From: Streptomyces yangpuensis
GTDB taxonomy: Bacteria; Actinomycetota; Actinomycetes; Streptomycetales; Streptomycetaceae
Direction of reading: 5' to 3'
NCBI RefSeq assembly: GCF_001005295.1
Contig: NZ_LBMK01000011.1
Coordinates: forward strand, 144,443-202,502
DNA: 58,060 bases
This document shows, one piece after another, positions 39,219 through 50,680 of the stretch (position 1 is its first letter; the number at the start of each line of letters is the position of its first letter). The position numbers were made by a program, and so were the translations under genes. The notes below the pieces were generated by a model, which saw nothing but the letters and a program-made list of their open reading frames with translations, was not told where the DNA came from and did no database searches.

Positions 39219-39935
39219 TCAGCCCGTCGGCCCGCCCCGCCGCCCACGGGCCGCCTTCGGCCGCTCCTTCGCCTCCGCCTTCGCGCGCGCGGCGGCCCGC
39301 CACTCCCGCTCGTTGTCCTCCCAGGCCTCCGAGTCGATGCGCTTGCGGTAGACCTGCCCCGGCTCGGCGGCGCCCAGGTGCACCGTCCACCACCACAGGA
39401 CGGCCGACACCACGAAGAGGCAGAACGCCGTCAGCAGATACGAGGCGACCTCCTCGGACTCCGGTACGCCCTCGTCGTGCATGAAGCCGGGCACGCCGGA
39501 CACGAGCGCGTTCACCCACCACGCGAGCGCCAGGTTGAACAGCGCCAGGGAGATCCAGTAGGCGACCCGCATGCTCCTCGCCGCGCCGGTCACCTCGCCC
39601 AGCAGCAGCAGGCGCCGCAACGAGACGGGCCCTGTCCGGTGCCGGCTGCCGGTGTCCGCCTTGGCGCGGCGCACCGACGCGTAGAGGTCGTCCAGCCAGC
39701 GGCCCGGCTCCGGATCGGGGTCCGGGCCGTCGGTCGGGGCCAGCTTTTTGGCCTGGATCCAGCCGGAGATGAACTGGATCTCCAGCTGGGCCTTCTCCAG
39801 CCGCCGGCGGTAGTGGTGGTCCGCGCTGCGCGCCTCGCGGCGGTCCCGGATAAGCAGGCTGGCCCCGCCCACCAGGCCGCTGACCACGGGCACCAGGAAC
39901 GGGGCGAACGGCACCAGGGAGTCCATGACAGCCAC
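39219..39935 (-). CDS. Membrane protein of unknown function
   Basis: 238 aa; GTG at 39935 has GGAGG 6 nt upstream. One short N-terminal hydrophobic segment (PFLVPVVSGLVGGASLLI), a cytoplasmic charged helical region, two membrane segments (about residues 120-180) and a highly charged Lys/Arg/Glu/Ala-rich C-terminal helix. I recognise no domain. The CPBP protease gene lies 83 bp upstream on the same strand and may be co-transcribed. Confidence 0.75.
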   Translation of the reverse strand: MAVMDSLVPFAPFLVPVVSGLVGGASLLIRDRREARSADHHYRRRLEKAQLEIQFISGWIQAKKLAPTDGPDPDPEPGRWLDDLYASVRRAKADTGSRHRTGPVSLRRLLLLGEVTGAARSMRVAYWISLALFNLALAWWVNALVSGVPGFMHDEGVPESEEVASYLLTAFCLFVVSAVLWWWTVHLGAAEPGQVYRKRIDSEAWEDNEREWRAAARAKAEAKERPKAARGRRGGPTG

Positions 39936-40018
39936 CGCGCGCCTCCTCACTCCCCCCAGCGTCGCACCGGCGCGGCCCGCGGCCACGCCCTGCGGGGCCG
40001 ATCGGGTGTGCCGCCCCG

Positions 40019-40840
40019 TCACGGCGTCGGCAGCCAGCCCACCTTGCCCGCGAGCAGGGCGTACCCGCCGAAGGCCACGATGTCGAGCAGCGCGTGCGCG
40101 ACGACGAGCGGCCCCACCCGTCCCCAGCGGCGGTAGGCCAGCACGAAAACGACGCCCATCACCACGTTGCCGATGAAGCCGCCGATGCCCTGGTAGAGGT
40201 GGTAGGAGCCGCGCAGCAGCGAACTGGCCGCCAGTGCCGCCATCGGCGACCAGCCCAGCTGGCCCAGCCGGCGCAGCAGGTAGGCCAGCACGATGATCTC
40301 CTCCACGACCGCGTTCTGGATCGCCGAGAGGAGCAGCACGGGGAACTTCCACCACACGTCGGGCAGGGCCTCCGGCACCACCGTGAGGTTGAAGCCGGCG
40401 GCCCGCGTCCCCAGGTAGAAGGCCAGCCCCGCGCTCCCGATCCCCGCCGCGACGAGGGCGCCGCGGCCCAGGTCCCACAGCGGCCGGGTCCGGTCGAAGC
40501 CGAGCACCCGCAGCCCGGGGGCGCCCTCGCGGGTCAGCAGGTGCGCCACCAGCAGTACGGGGACCAGCGCGCTGGCGATCCCGAACAGCTGCCAGGCCAG
40601 GTCGAGCCAGGGCCGGCCTGGGGCGTAGGAGCCGTTGAGCGTGGCGGCCTGGTCCTTCAGGCCACCCGGCTTGGTCAGCGAGCCCAGGAAGCTGATCAGC
40701 GCGGAGACCCCGCTCGCGCCCAGCGACAGCGCCAGGACGAGCAGGGTCTCGGTACGCAGGAGGGTCCGCCGCCCCTCCTCGCCCAGCTCCACGAACACCG
40801 GCTCCGGCTCAGCCCGCACGACCGACTCCCGTCCTGCCAT
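40019..40840 (-). CDS. CPBP family intramembrane metalloprotease
   Basis: 273 aa, about eight membrane segments. The Abi/CPBP motifs are in order: EEIIVLAYLLRRL (motif 1, Glu-Glu), SSLLRGSYHLYQG (motif 2, Arg and His), and VAHALLDIVAF (motif 3, His and Asp). These form the metal-binding active site of membrane-embedded prenyl-type proteases such as Rce1. Substrate unknown. A signal peptide is not needed. Confidence 0.9.
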   Translation of the reverse strand: MAGRESVVRAEPEPVFVELGEEGRRTLLRTETLLVLALSLGASGVSALISFLGSLTKPGGLKDQAATLNGSYAPGRPWLDLAWQLFGIASALVPVLLVAHLLTREGAPGLRVLGFDRTRPLWDLGRGALVAAGIGSAGLAFYLGTRAAGFNLTVVPEALPDVWWKFPVLLLSAIQNAVVEEIIVLAYLLRRLGQLGWSPMAALAASSLLRGSYHLYQGIGGFIGNVVMGVVFVLAYRRWGRVGPLVVAHALLDIVAFGGYALLAGKVGWLPTP

Positions 40841-40952
40841 CCCGTTGCGACCACCCCATACTGCCTCGTCGGCCGGGCGGGTGGATCACCGAGGGAGGAT
40901 CACGGGAACCGGCAGGAGGGCGCTGGGCGCTGCACGGTGGCGGCGGGGCGGC

Positions 40953-42485
40953 TCAGCGCCGGGCCGGCACCGCCGCGCTCACCTCCTCTGTGAGCCCCAC
41001 GGGCCAGGTGTGCACGGGATCGCCCCGGTGCATGAGTTCGCTGTAGCGCCGGGTGGTGGCGGCCAGCGCCGCGGCCCGGTCCAGGCCCGCCGCGAGCGCC
41101 CGGTGGTAGGTGTCGACCTGCCACGTCGCACCGTTCACCCGCCGCCGGCAGCGCTCCTCGATGATGCCGAGGTAGTGGTCGCGGTCCGCGGGTTCGATTC
41201 CCCAGGCGTCCAGGCCCGCCGCGGCCATCGGCAGCAGTTCGTCCAGGACCAGCCGTACCGCCGGCACGCTGACCAGACCGCCGGCCCGGCCCCGGCGGGG
41301 CCACCGCAGCCGGGCGTCGATCCCGTACCGGCAGGCCGCGTCGAAGTTCGCCTCCGCCTCGGCGAAGGGCAGCCGGGTCCACACCGGGCGCGGCTCGTCC
41401 GCGAGGGTGCGGACGAGCCCGTAGTAGAAGGCGGCGTTCGCGACGACGTCGGTGACCGTCGGCCCGGCCGGCAGCACCCTGTTCTCCACGCGCAGGTGCG
41501 GCACCCCGTCCGCCACCCCGTACACGGGCCGGTTCCAGCGGTAGACGGTGCCGTTGTGCAGGACCAGCTCCTGCAGGCGCGGTACCCCGCCCTCGGCCAG
41601 CACCCGCAGCGGCTCCTCCTCGTCGCAGATGGGCAGCAGAGAGGGGAAGTAGCGGACGTTCTCGGCGAAGAGCTCGTACGCAGAGTCCACCCAGCGCTCC
41701 CCGAACCAGGTGCGCGGCCGCACGCCCTGGGCCTGCAGCTCCGGCGGCCGGGTGTCGGTGGCCTGGGTGAACAGCGGCGGCCGCGACTCCCGCCACAGCT
41801 CACGCCCGAACAGGAAGGGCGAGTTGGCGCCGACGGCTATCTGCGCGGCGGTCACCGCCTGCGCCGCGTTCCACACGGCCGCGAAGCGGGCCGGCGTCAC
41901 CTGGAGGTGCAGCTGTACGGAGGTGCAGGCGGCCTCGGGCACGATCGACCCGGACGTCCATATCAGCCGCTCGACGCCGTCGATGTCGAGCGTGAAGTCC
42001 TCGCCGCGCATCATCAGGATCTGCTCGTTCAGCAGGGAGTAGCGGTCCACCGCGGAGAGGTTCGCGGTGACCAGGTCCGCGCGGGAGATCGTCGGCAGGA
42101 TGCCGATCATCACCACCCCGGCGTCGATCTCCGCGGCCTGCCGGTGGGCGTATCCGAGCCCCGCGCTGAGTTCTTCGGCGAGCCGGTCGAATACCCGCCC
42201 GCCGAGCCGGTGCGGCAGAACGTTCACCTCCAGATTGAACATTCCCAGCTCGGTCTGGAAATCAGGGCTGGCAATCCGCTCCAGCACCTGGGCATTCACC
42301 ATGCGCGGCAACCCGTCGGTCCCCGCGAGATTCAGCTCGATCTCCAGCCCCATCATGTTCTTCGGGCGATCGAACCTCTTCTCCGCCAGAAGTCGCTCCA
42401 GTCCCTCCAGACACTCGTGGAGTTTCCTTCGATACCGCTGCCGATCGGACAGGTCGAATCCTCCCGCCACGACCTTCTCCCCCAT
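40953..42485 (-). CDS. Glutamate-cysteine ligase-like (GCS2) family enzyme
   Basis: 510 aa from ATG at 42485, with GGAGGGA 7 nt upstream; a longer frame has no coding bias. MGLEIELNLAG, GMFNLEVNVLPHRLGG, CTSVQLHLQV and RVENRVLPAGPTVTDVVANAAFYYGLV match the GCS2/GshA-like ATP-grasp-related ligase fold. Family members form gamma-glutamyl amides. Streptomyces makes mycothiol rather than glutathione, and EgtA of ergothioneine synthesis is usually in another locus, so the in vivo substrate of this copy is unclear. Confidence 0.85.
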   Translation of the reverse strand: MGEKVVAGGFDLSDRQRYRRKLHECLEGLERLLAEKRFDRPKNMMGLEIELNLAGTDGLPRMVNAQVLERIASPDFQTELGMFNLEVNVLPHRLGGRVFDRLAEELSAGLGYAHRQAAEIDAGVVMIGILPTISRADLVTANLSAVDRYSLLNEQILMMRGEDFTLDIDGVERLIWTSGSIVPEAACTSVQLHLQVTPARFAAVWNAAQAVTAAQIAVGANSPFLFGRELWRESRPPLFTQATDTRPPELQAQGVRPRTWFGERWVDSAYELFAENVRYFPSLLPICDEEEPLRVLAEGGVPRLQELVLHNGTVYRWNRPVYGVADGVPHLRVENRVLPAGPTVTDVVANAAFYYGLVRTLADEPRPVWTRLPFAEAEANFDAACRYGIDARLRWPRRGRAGGLVSVPAVRLVLDELLPMAAAGLDAWGIEPADRDHYLGIIEERCRRRVNGATWQVDTYHRALAAGLDRAAALAATTRRYSELMHRGDPVHTWPVGLTEEVSAAVPARR

Positions 42486-42980
42486 CGAAGCGTCCCTCCT
42501 CGAGTGGGCCTGGTCCGGGGCACCCAGGCGCGCGTTACGGTCGATGATGCCCCGGCATCGTGATCCATAACGCGGAGGGGGCGTGCGTGGCGAGGAGCGC
42601 GCGCCGGGTTGGCCGAAGGGCGCTTCGGCACATTCACCTGGCAAGTCGCTTCACGCAAATTCATCTTGGCATTTGCCCGCCTCCGAAAACAGCTTCTTTC
42701 CAGCCGAGCCCCCTTCCGGTAACCTCCGAGGTCAGCGCGGCACGCTCGCGCTCATCCGGCATGAATGCCATGTCAGCGGGACCGGTAAGCACCTTGTCAG
42801 CAATAGGCGGGACAGCTAGCCGAAACACTGCGTGAACACATGTCGTATAAACTCCGCAAACGAGGCAGAGAGTTGGCGCGCGGCCATTGCCCCTCGGCCC
42901 CCCTCTGGCCCCAGAATGCGACAGCGCCGTCCCGCACCTGCCCCCGTTCCACAGGTCTCCCAAGTGAGAGGCGACCCACC
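42486..42980. other. Long intergenic region (495 bp)
   Basis: Divergent region between the GCS2-like and a hypothetical gene. Third-position bias is absent from all frames. It holds relatively AT-rich stretches around 42640-42700 and 42785-42860, likely the promoters. I see TTGTCA at 42794-42799 followed about 17 bp later by TAGCCG, a possible promoter. No RNA gene or repeat was recognised. Confidence 0.6.
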
Positions 42981-43601
42981 ATGCCGCTGCATGTCCCCCC
43001 GGCTCCCGCACCCGCCCTGCGCAGCGTCCTCGCGGCACTCGGTTCCCCCACCGCCGTCCATGAGGCGCACACCCCGGCCCTGCGCGCGATCCAGGGGCCG
43101 CTGACCGCCGAACTGCCCCTTCCGGTCCACGTCCTCGACCGGCTGAACCTCTCGGACCTCGCGTCCGCCGGCCGGCCGCCCCGGACCCGGCTCGTGGGCT
43201 GGCGGTTCCTGATCCGCAGCGGGGACCGCCACGTCGCGGCCGCGGACACCCGGCTGACGCCCGACGGCTGGACCTTCTCCCACTTCTTCGAGGGCCCCTA
43301 CGTGGCCGCCACCGAGCGCGCCCTGCGCCAGGCCGAGCTGCTCGCCACCGGCTACCAGCCCCGGCTGCTCTCCGTACCGGAGCTCTACATGCTGACCCTG
43401 TGGCTGCACGGGGCGGTGGGCGCGGACGCCGCCGCCGGACTGCCCGCCGGCGAGGACCTGCTGGTGCCGCTGGCGCCGGCCCCGCCCGGCATCGCCGCGT
43501 ACCGGCCGCATCCGGTCTCCGAACTGCTGCCCGTGCTGACCCACCGGCTCACGCCCGCGACCGCACCGGTCCCGCCGTCGCTGGCCGCGCCCGCAGCCTG
43601 A
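42981..43601 (+). CDS. Hypothetical protein
   Basis: 206 aa, ATG at 42981, GAGAGG upstream at good spacing. Soluble with no signal peptide; PLHVPPAPAPALRSVLAALGSPTAVHEAHTPALRAIQGPL begins a mostly helical domain, then GWRFLIRSGDRHVAAADTRLTPDGWTFSHFFEGPYVAATERALRQAELLA looks like an alpha/beta core. The last 40 residues are Pro/Ala-rich. I do not recognise the family. Confidence 0.8.
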   Translation: MPLHVPPAPAPALRSVLAALGSPTAVHEAHTPALRAIQGPLTAELPLPVHVLDRLNLSDLASAGRPPRTRLVGWRFLIRSGDRHVAAADTRLTPDGWTFSHFFEGPYVAATERALRQAELLATGYQPRLLSVPELYMLTLWLHGAVGADAAAGLPAGEDLLVPLAPAPPGIAAYRPHPVSELLPVLTHRLTPATAPVPPSLAAPAA

Positions 43602-43710
43602 CCCGATTCACCCATCCGGCCTAGTCCCCCCGGGCCACCTGTGAACCATCCGAAATGACAGGGGAGTTGGCCTGAACCGCCCGCACGAGTGATGCGTCAT
43701 CAATCCATGA

Positions 43711-43785
43711 GGACAGCTGCAGGGAAATCCCTGCGAAGCGGCTGTCGTGGGGGAACACTGATGACAAGCGCCCCGCGGCTGCGGG
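43711..43785 (+). promoter_or_regulatory. Two hairpins in the 5' leader of the DUF5999 gene
   Basis: Outer GACAGC/GCTGTC stem (43711-43716, 43740-43745) encloses GCAGGGA/TCCCTGC (43718-43724, 43727-43733). A second hairpin CCCCGC-GGCT-GCGGGG (43770-43785) ends just upstream of AGGGGGA, the ribosome binding site. A regulatory leader is possible; no known riboswitch motif is recognised. Confidence 0.5.
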
Positions 43786-43805
43786 GATGACCCAGGGGGA
43801 CGGCC

Positions 43806-44051
43806 ATGAATCAGGTATCGAGCCGTAGCACACAGACCACACCGCAGCGAAAGAACGCATCCATGTGCCAGCACCAGCCAGCCTGCCCGTCTGCCGAATC
43901 CGCCGACCGGGAGGCCGCGCGCCCCGTGGCCAACCACCCGGAACAGGGCTGGAGCCTGCTGTGCAACGGCGTCCTGCTGTTCGAGGACACCGGTGAGCTG
44001 CTCCCGGACGGGCAGATCATCGCCCCGCACCGCCCGCTCGCTGCGGCGTAG
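43806..44051 (+). CDS. DUF5999 family protein
   Basis: 81 aa, ATG at 43806 with AGGGGGA upstream; an internal ATG at 43863 gives the more usual family start MCQHQPACPSAESADREAAR. The conserved NHPEQGWSLLCNGVLLFEDTGELLPDG segment is the family core. Three Cys and a His near the N-terminus could bind a metal, but this is only a guess. Function unknown. Followed by a strong terminator. Confidence 0.85.
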   Translation: MNQVSSRSTQTTPQRKNASMCQHQPACPSAESADREAARPVANHPEQGWSLLCNGVLLFEDTGELLPDGQIIAPHRPLAAA

Positions 44052-44065
44052 AGGACGAGTCGGAC

Positions 44066-44112
44066 GACGAAGGGGCCGGCCCGGAAGAATCTTCCGGACC
44101 GGCCCCTTCGTC
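44066..44112. terminator. Shared terminator of the DUF5999 and gcvP genes
   Basis: A near-perfect palindrome of about 23-base arms (GACGAAGGGGCCGG then CCGGAAGA) lies between the two convergent stops. One of the most stable hairpins in the window. Confidence 0.9.
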
Positions 44113-44147
44113 ATGTCACACGACGGCCGTCAGAGGCCGGGGGTGCC

Positions 44148-47033
<2,886 letters not shown>

Positions 47034-47097
47034 GTACGGAGGCCTCCTGGTCATATGACCTGCGAGGGGCACCACGGCGCGGGCACCCGGACGGCCT

Positions 47098-47320
47098 CCC
47101 CCTCTGTCATCTGCACCTGAGAGTTTCACCGGAGTCACGGGGGTCTCCCGCGGGATCCGGCTTTCACCGTCGGTGAGGAGGGGGACCGGCACTGCGCCCG
47201 GTACCCGCCCTGCTTTCCAGAGTGGCCTCGTCCGTGCGGTACGTATGCCTGAGAGATTCCGGGGAGGATTTGCTCCTTCGGCGCCTCCGTCTTGCTCACT
47301 CGGAGGACTCTCCCGCACAG
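47098..47320 (-). promoter_or_regulatory. Tandem glycine riboswitch of gcvP
   Basis: On the minus strand two glycine aptamers are recognised. The first (about 47320-47243) has GGGAGAGTCC, GCGCCGAAGGAGCAA and ends AATCTCTCAGGCA. The second (about 47223-47098) has the CTCTGGAAAGC beginning, the GGTGAAAGCC/CACCGACGG core and ends GAAACTCTCAGGTGCAGATGACAGAGGG. This arrangement is the known cooperative glycine sensor that turns on glycine cleavage genes. The region 47034-47438 holds only this leader and the divergent promoters. Confidence 0.93.
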
Positions 47321-47438
47321 GGTCGACAGCCGTCACCCAGACTACCAGCGGGGTTCAAGAGGCTCCCCCGAGTGGCCTCCGCTGCAGAAATGCACTTCTG
47401 TAGTCATTGGGTAGCAGTTGCGACCATTTGGAGGGACC

Positions 47439-47804
47439 GTGCAGACCGACATCGATCCGCGCAGCCTGATCGGCCGCAAGGCGTTCGACCGCAACGGTGC
47501 CAAGATCGGCACCATCGACGAGGTCTACCTCGACGATGCCACGGGTGTCCCGGAATGGGCCGCCGTCCGGACCGGCCTGTTCAGCCGGGACGCCTTCGTC
47601 CCGCTGGAGCCGAGCGAGATGGTCGGCGAGACCCTGCGGGTGCCCTTCGAACGCTCCCTCATCAAGGACGCACCCGACTTCGGCGTCGGCCGCCACCTCT
47701 CTCCCGAGCAGGAACTCCAGCTCTACCACCACTACGGCCTGGACACGACCCTCCCGTCCGACTTCCACCGCGACTTCGGCCGCCTGGCGGGCGACGAGGG
47801 CTGA
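47439..47804 (+). CDS. PRC-barrel domain protein
   Basis: 121 aa, GTG at 47439 with GGAGGG about 4 nt upstream. DPRSLIGRKAFDRNGAKIGTIDEVYLDDATGVPEWAAVRTG is a PRC-barrel beta domain, shared with RimM and photosynthetic reaction-centre H subunits. The C-terminal half (LSPEQELQLYHHYGLD) is the short conserved tail of stand-alone actinobacterial PRC proteins. Function unknown. Divergent from gcvP. Confidence 0.9.
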   Translation: MQTDIDPRSLIGRKAFDRNGAKIGTIDEVYLDDATGVPEWAAVRTGLFSRDAFVPLEPSEMVGETLRVPFERSLIKDAPDFGVGRHLSPEQELQLYHHYGLDTTLPSDFHRDFGRLAGDEG

Positions 47805-47820
47805 GCCGGCCCGGCGCCCC

Positions 47821-49272
47821 TCACCCGGTCGGGTCCCCCACCAGCGGCAGCGGGTCGGACGGTTCCAGGTCCGGGTCGTCCACCCGGAAGGTCCGCACCC
47901 GGCCGGGCTCCGATCCGGGCTGCTCGAACCGCACGGTCACCCGCCCGACCCCGCTGCCCTGCACCCATCCCGGCCCGTACAGGACGTGCCGTACGTCACT
48001 CCCGGCCGCCCAGCGGCGCTCCGGAGCCTCCTGGGACTCCCCGGGCGGCTCCGGCGCCTCAGGAGCCCCTGTGGCCCCAGCGGCCGCCTCCGGCCCGGCT
48101 CCCCCGGCCGCAGCTCCCGTAGGGTCGGCGCCGCCGGCCCCTCCCGTACCGCCAGCCCCTCCCGTACCGTCCGCGGCGTCCGGCGCCTCCGGTCCGGCGG
48201 CGAGGGACTGTGCGAAGAGGTCCTCCTGGGTGTAGTCAGCGAGCCCCGTCACCCCCACCCCCAGCAGTCGCACCCCGCCCGTGGTGTCCACCGCCTCCAG
48301 CAGCCGCGCCGCCGCCTCCCGCACCACCGCCGGATCGTCCGTGGGCCCCCGCAATGTCTCGGACCGCGTCAGCGTGGAGAAGTCGTAGCGCCGCACCTTG
48401 AGCACGATCGTGCGCCCCGAGTGCCCGGAGCCCCGCAGCCGCGCCACGCACCGGTCGGCGAGCCGCTGCACCTCGCCCCGGATCCGCACCCGGTCGTGCA
48501 GGTCCACATCGAAGGTGTCCTCGACCGACACCGACTTCGCGTCCCGCTCCGCGACCACCGCCCGGTCGTCCAGCCCCAGCGCCATCCGGTACAGCCCCGC
48601 GCCGTGGGCGCGCCCGAGCATCCGGACCAGCTCGTCCTCCCCGGCCTCCACCAGCTCCCCCACCGTGGTGATCCCGGCGCGGCGCAGGTGCTCCCCCGTG
48701 GCCGGCCCCACTCCGGGCAGGGTCCGTACCGGCATCGGCGCGAGCAGCTCGCGCTCCGTCCCCGGCTCGATCAGCAGCAGCCCTGCGGGCTTGGCCTCCT
48801 CGGAGGCCACCTTGGCCAGCATCTTCGACCCGGCCAGCCCCACGGACCCGCTGAGGCCCGTGGCGGCCCTGATGTCGGCCCGCAGCCGCTCGCCCGTCGC
48901 CCGCGCGGAGTCCGAGTCGAAGGCCACCCCGCCCGCCTCCAGGTCCACGAAGGCCTCGTCCAGGCTGAGCGGCTCCACCAGCGGCGACAGCTCCCGCAGC
49001 ATGGCCATCACCACATCGCTGACCTGCCGGTAGAGGGTGAAACGCGGGATCAGATAGGCCCCGTTCGGGCAGAGCCTCCTGGCCTGCGCCGTCGGCATCG
49101 CCGAGTGCACCCCGAAGCGCCTGGCCTCGTACGAGGCTGTGGCGACGACCCCGCGCGGCCCGAGCCCGCCGACGATGACGGCCTTGCCGCGCAGGCTCGG
49201 CTTGGACGCCTGCTCCACGGAGGCGTAGAAGGCGTCCATGTCCAGATGCAGGATGGTCGGAGCGGCTCTCAC
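47821..49272 (-). CDS. dinB: DNA polymerase IV (DinB, Y family) with extra C-terminal domain
   Basis: 483 aa. Catalytic residues: Asp11 and Asp13 in HLDMDAFYASVE, Asp105 and Glu106 in PLSLDEAFVD. Helix-hairpin-helix and little-finger domains run to about residue 345, then a beta-clamp-binding QEDLF (349-353). An Ala/Gly/Pro-rich linker (360-425) leads to a small beta-rich tail, RWAAGSDVRHVLYGPGWVQGSGVGRVTVRFEQ, which resembles Tudor-like/SH3-like tails found in UvrD/PcrA helicases. Error-prone translesion polymerase. The tail is not found in standard DinB. Confidence 0.93.
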   Translation of the reverse strand: MRAAPTILHLDMDAFYASVEQASKPSLRGKAVIVGGLGPRGVVATASYEARRFGVHSAMPTAQARRLCPNGAYLIPRFTLYRQVSDVVMAMLRELSPLVEPLSLDEAFVDLEAGGVAFDSDSARATGERLRADIRAATGLSGSVGLAGSKMLAKVASEEAKPAGLLLIEPGTERELLAPMPVRTLPGVGPATGEHLRRAGITTVGELVEAGEDELVRMLGRAHGAGLYRMALGLDDRAVVAERDAKSVSVEDTFDVDLHDRVRIRGEVQRLADRCVARLRGSGHSGRTIVLKVRRYDFSTLTRSETLRGPTDDPAVVREAAARLLEAVDTTGGVRLLGVGVTGLADYTQEDLFAQSLAAGPEAPDAADGTGGAGGTGGAGGADPTGAAAGGAGPEAAAGATGAPEAPEPPGESQEAPERRWAAGSDVRHVLYGPGWVQGSGVGRVTVRFEQPGSEPGRVRTFRVDDPDLEPSDPLPLVGDPTG

Positions 49273-49324
49273 AGCACCGATGCTGCCCTACGCCACTGAC
49301 AATCCCGCGGCTCGGTCCGCCCGC

Positions 49325-49963
49325 TCAGACGGCGCGGTTGCGACGGGCGGCCAGCTCGTCCGTCGGGTTGTGCCCGACCAGAGTCTCGCCGGTGTCCACC
49401 CGCTCGCCGTGCAGCTGCGACAGCGCGCTCTGCACGTCGCGCCACACCACGCCCACGGCGATGCCGAAGACGCCCTGCCCGCCCTGGAGCAGACTGACGA
49501 CCTGATCGGTAGAGGTGCATTCGTACACGGTGGCGCCGTCGCTCATCAGCGTCATCCGCTCGAGGTCCGAGAGCTCGCGGTCGTGCAGGTGCTGCACGGC
49601 CGTGCGGATGTTCTGCAGAGCCACACCGGTGTCCAGGAACCGCTTGACGATCTTGAGGACGACGACGTCGCGGAAGCTGTAGAGGCGCTGGGTCCCCGAC
49701 CCGTACGCGGCCCGCACGCTGGGCTCCACCAGCCCGGTGCGCGCCCAGTAGTCGAGCTGTCGGTAGGTGATGCCGGCCGCGGCACAGGCCGTCGGTCCGC
49801 GGTAGCCGATCTGCTCGGGCGCCGGGTCGTCGCCCACCGGTCCGACCGGGGTGGACTCCGGCTGACGGCGCGCGGATCCGACCGCACCACCGTGCAGCGG
49901 GTACGGCCCAGCGTCACTCCGTACGGGGGTGCCCCCGGTCGTACCGTCGCCCGTGATCCTCAC
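49325..49963 (-). CDS. MerR-type regulator (Rv1830/McdR-like)
   Basis: 212 aa. A 45-residue disordered head precedes a MerR-like winged helix: YRGPTACAAAGITYRQLDYWARTGLVEPSVRAAYGSGTQRLYSFRDVVVLKIVKRFLDTGVAL. The C-terminal coiled-coil-like region (IRTAVQHLHDRELSDLERMTLMSD) and GVVWRDVQSALSQL fit the actinobacterial family whose M. tuberculosis member is Rv1830, reported to influence cell-division genes. It is adjacent to the nuclease gene and part of the conserved block. Confidence 0.9.
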   Translation of the reverse strand: MRITGDGTTGGTPVRSDAGPYPLHGGAVGSARRQPESTPVGPVGDDPAPEQIGYRGPTACAAAGITYRQLDYWARTGLVEPSVRAAYGSGTQRLYSFRDVVVLKIVKRFLDTGVALQNIRTAVQHLHDRELSDLERMTLMSDGATVYECTSTDQVVSLLQGGQGVFGIAVGVVWRDVQSALSQLHGERVDTGETLVGHNPTDELAARRNRAV

Positions 49964-50143
49964 GCCGACCCTCCGTCCTTGACCTGCCCACCTCGAAGGT
50001 AGGCAGTCACCAGGGGTGCGTCAACGATCGCCACACTCGGCACGCCGAGTGATAATCACCCTGAGAGTGGTTTCCCGTGTCCGTATCCGGGGAAAGGCTA
50101 CTCGAATGGGCCTGAGCACCACCGTGGACGACGGGTCGGCGCC

Positions 50144-50617
50144 TCACTGCGGGCCGGCGCCGAAGTCCTCGGGCGAGATCTGGTCGAGGAACTCGCGGAA
50201 CTTCTCCACCTCGTCCTCCTGCTCGTCCGGAATGGCGATTCCGGCATCGTCCAGGACCCCGTCACTGCCGTAGATCGGCGTCCCCGTCCGCAGGGCGAGG
50301 GCTATGGCGTCGGAAGGGCGCGCGCTCACCTCGACCCCGCTGGCGAAGACGAGCTCCGCGTAGAAGACGCCCTCCCGCAGATCCGTGATCCGGACCTCGG
50401 TGAGCTCCTCACCGACCGCCTCCAGCACGTCCTTGAACAGGTCGTGCGTCAGCGGCCGGGCAGGGGCCATCCCCTGCTGGGCGAAGGCAATGGCCGTCGC
50501 CTCCCCCGGACCGATCCAGATGGGGAGGTACCGGTCGCCTCCCACTTCACGCAGGAGCACGATCGGTTGGTTGGAGGGCATTTCCACCCGGACACCCACA
50601 ACGTCGAGCTCGTTCAC
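50144..50617 (-). CDS. Bifunctional nuclease family (DUF151) protein
   Basis: 157 aa, GTG start. MNELDVVGVRVEMPSNQPIVLLREVGGDRYLPIWIGPGEATAIAFAQQG and VSARPSDAIALALRTGTPIYGSDGVLDDAGI are the DUF151 signatures. Plant and bacterial members have been reported to have DNase and RNase activity. The C-terminal acidic tail (EDEVEKFREFLDQISPEDFG) is usual in actinobacteria. It lies between the two MerR genes as in Rv1828-Rv1830. Confidence 0.93.
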   Translation of the reverse strand: MNELDVVGVRVEMPSNQPIVLLREVGGDRYLPIWIGPGEATAIAFAQQGMAPARPLTHDLFKDVLEAVGEELTEVRITDLREGVFYAELVFASGVEVSARPSDAIALALRTGTPIYGSDGVLDDAGIAIPDEQEDEVEKFREFLDQISPEDFGAGPQ

Positions 50618-50680
50618 ACAGCAACCCTAGGACCTGCTCGGCAGGTTTGGGTAGTCGGGGCTCCACCTCGACCGGCGCGG

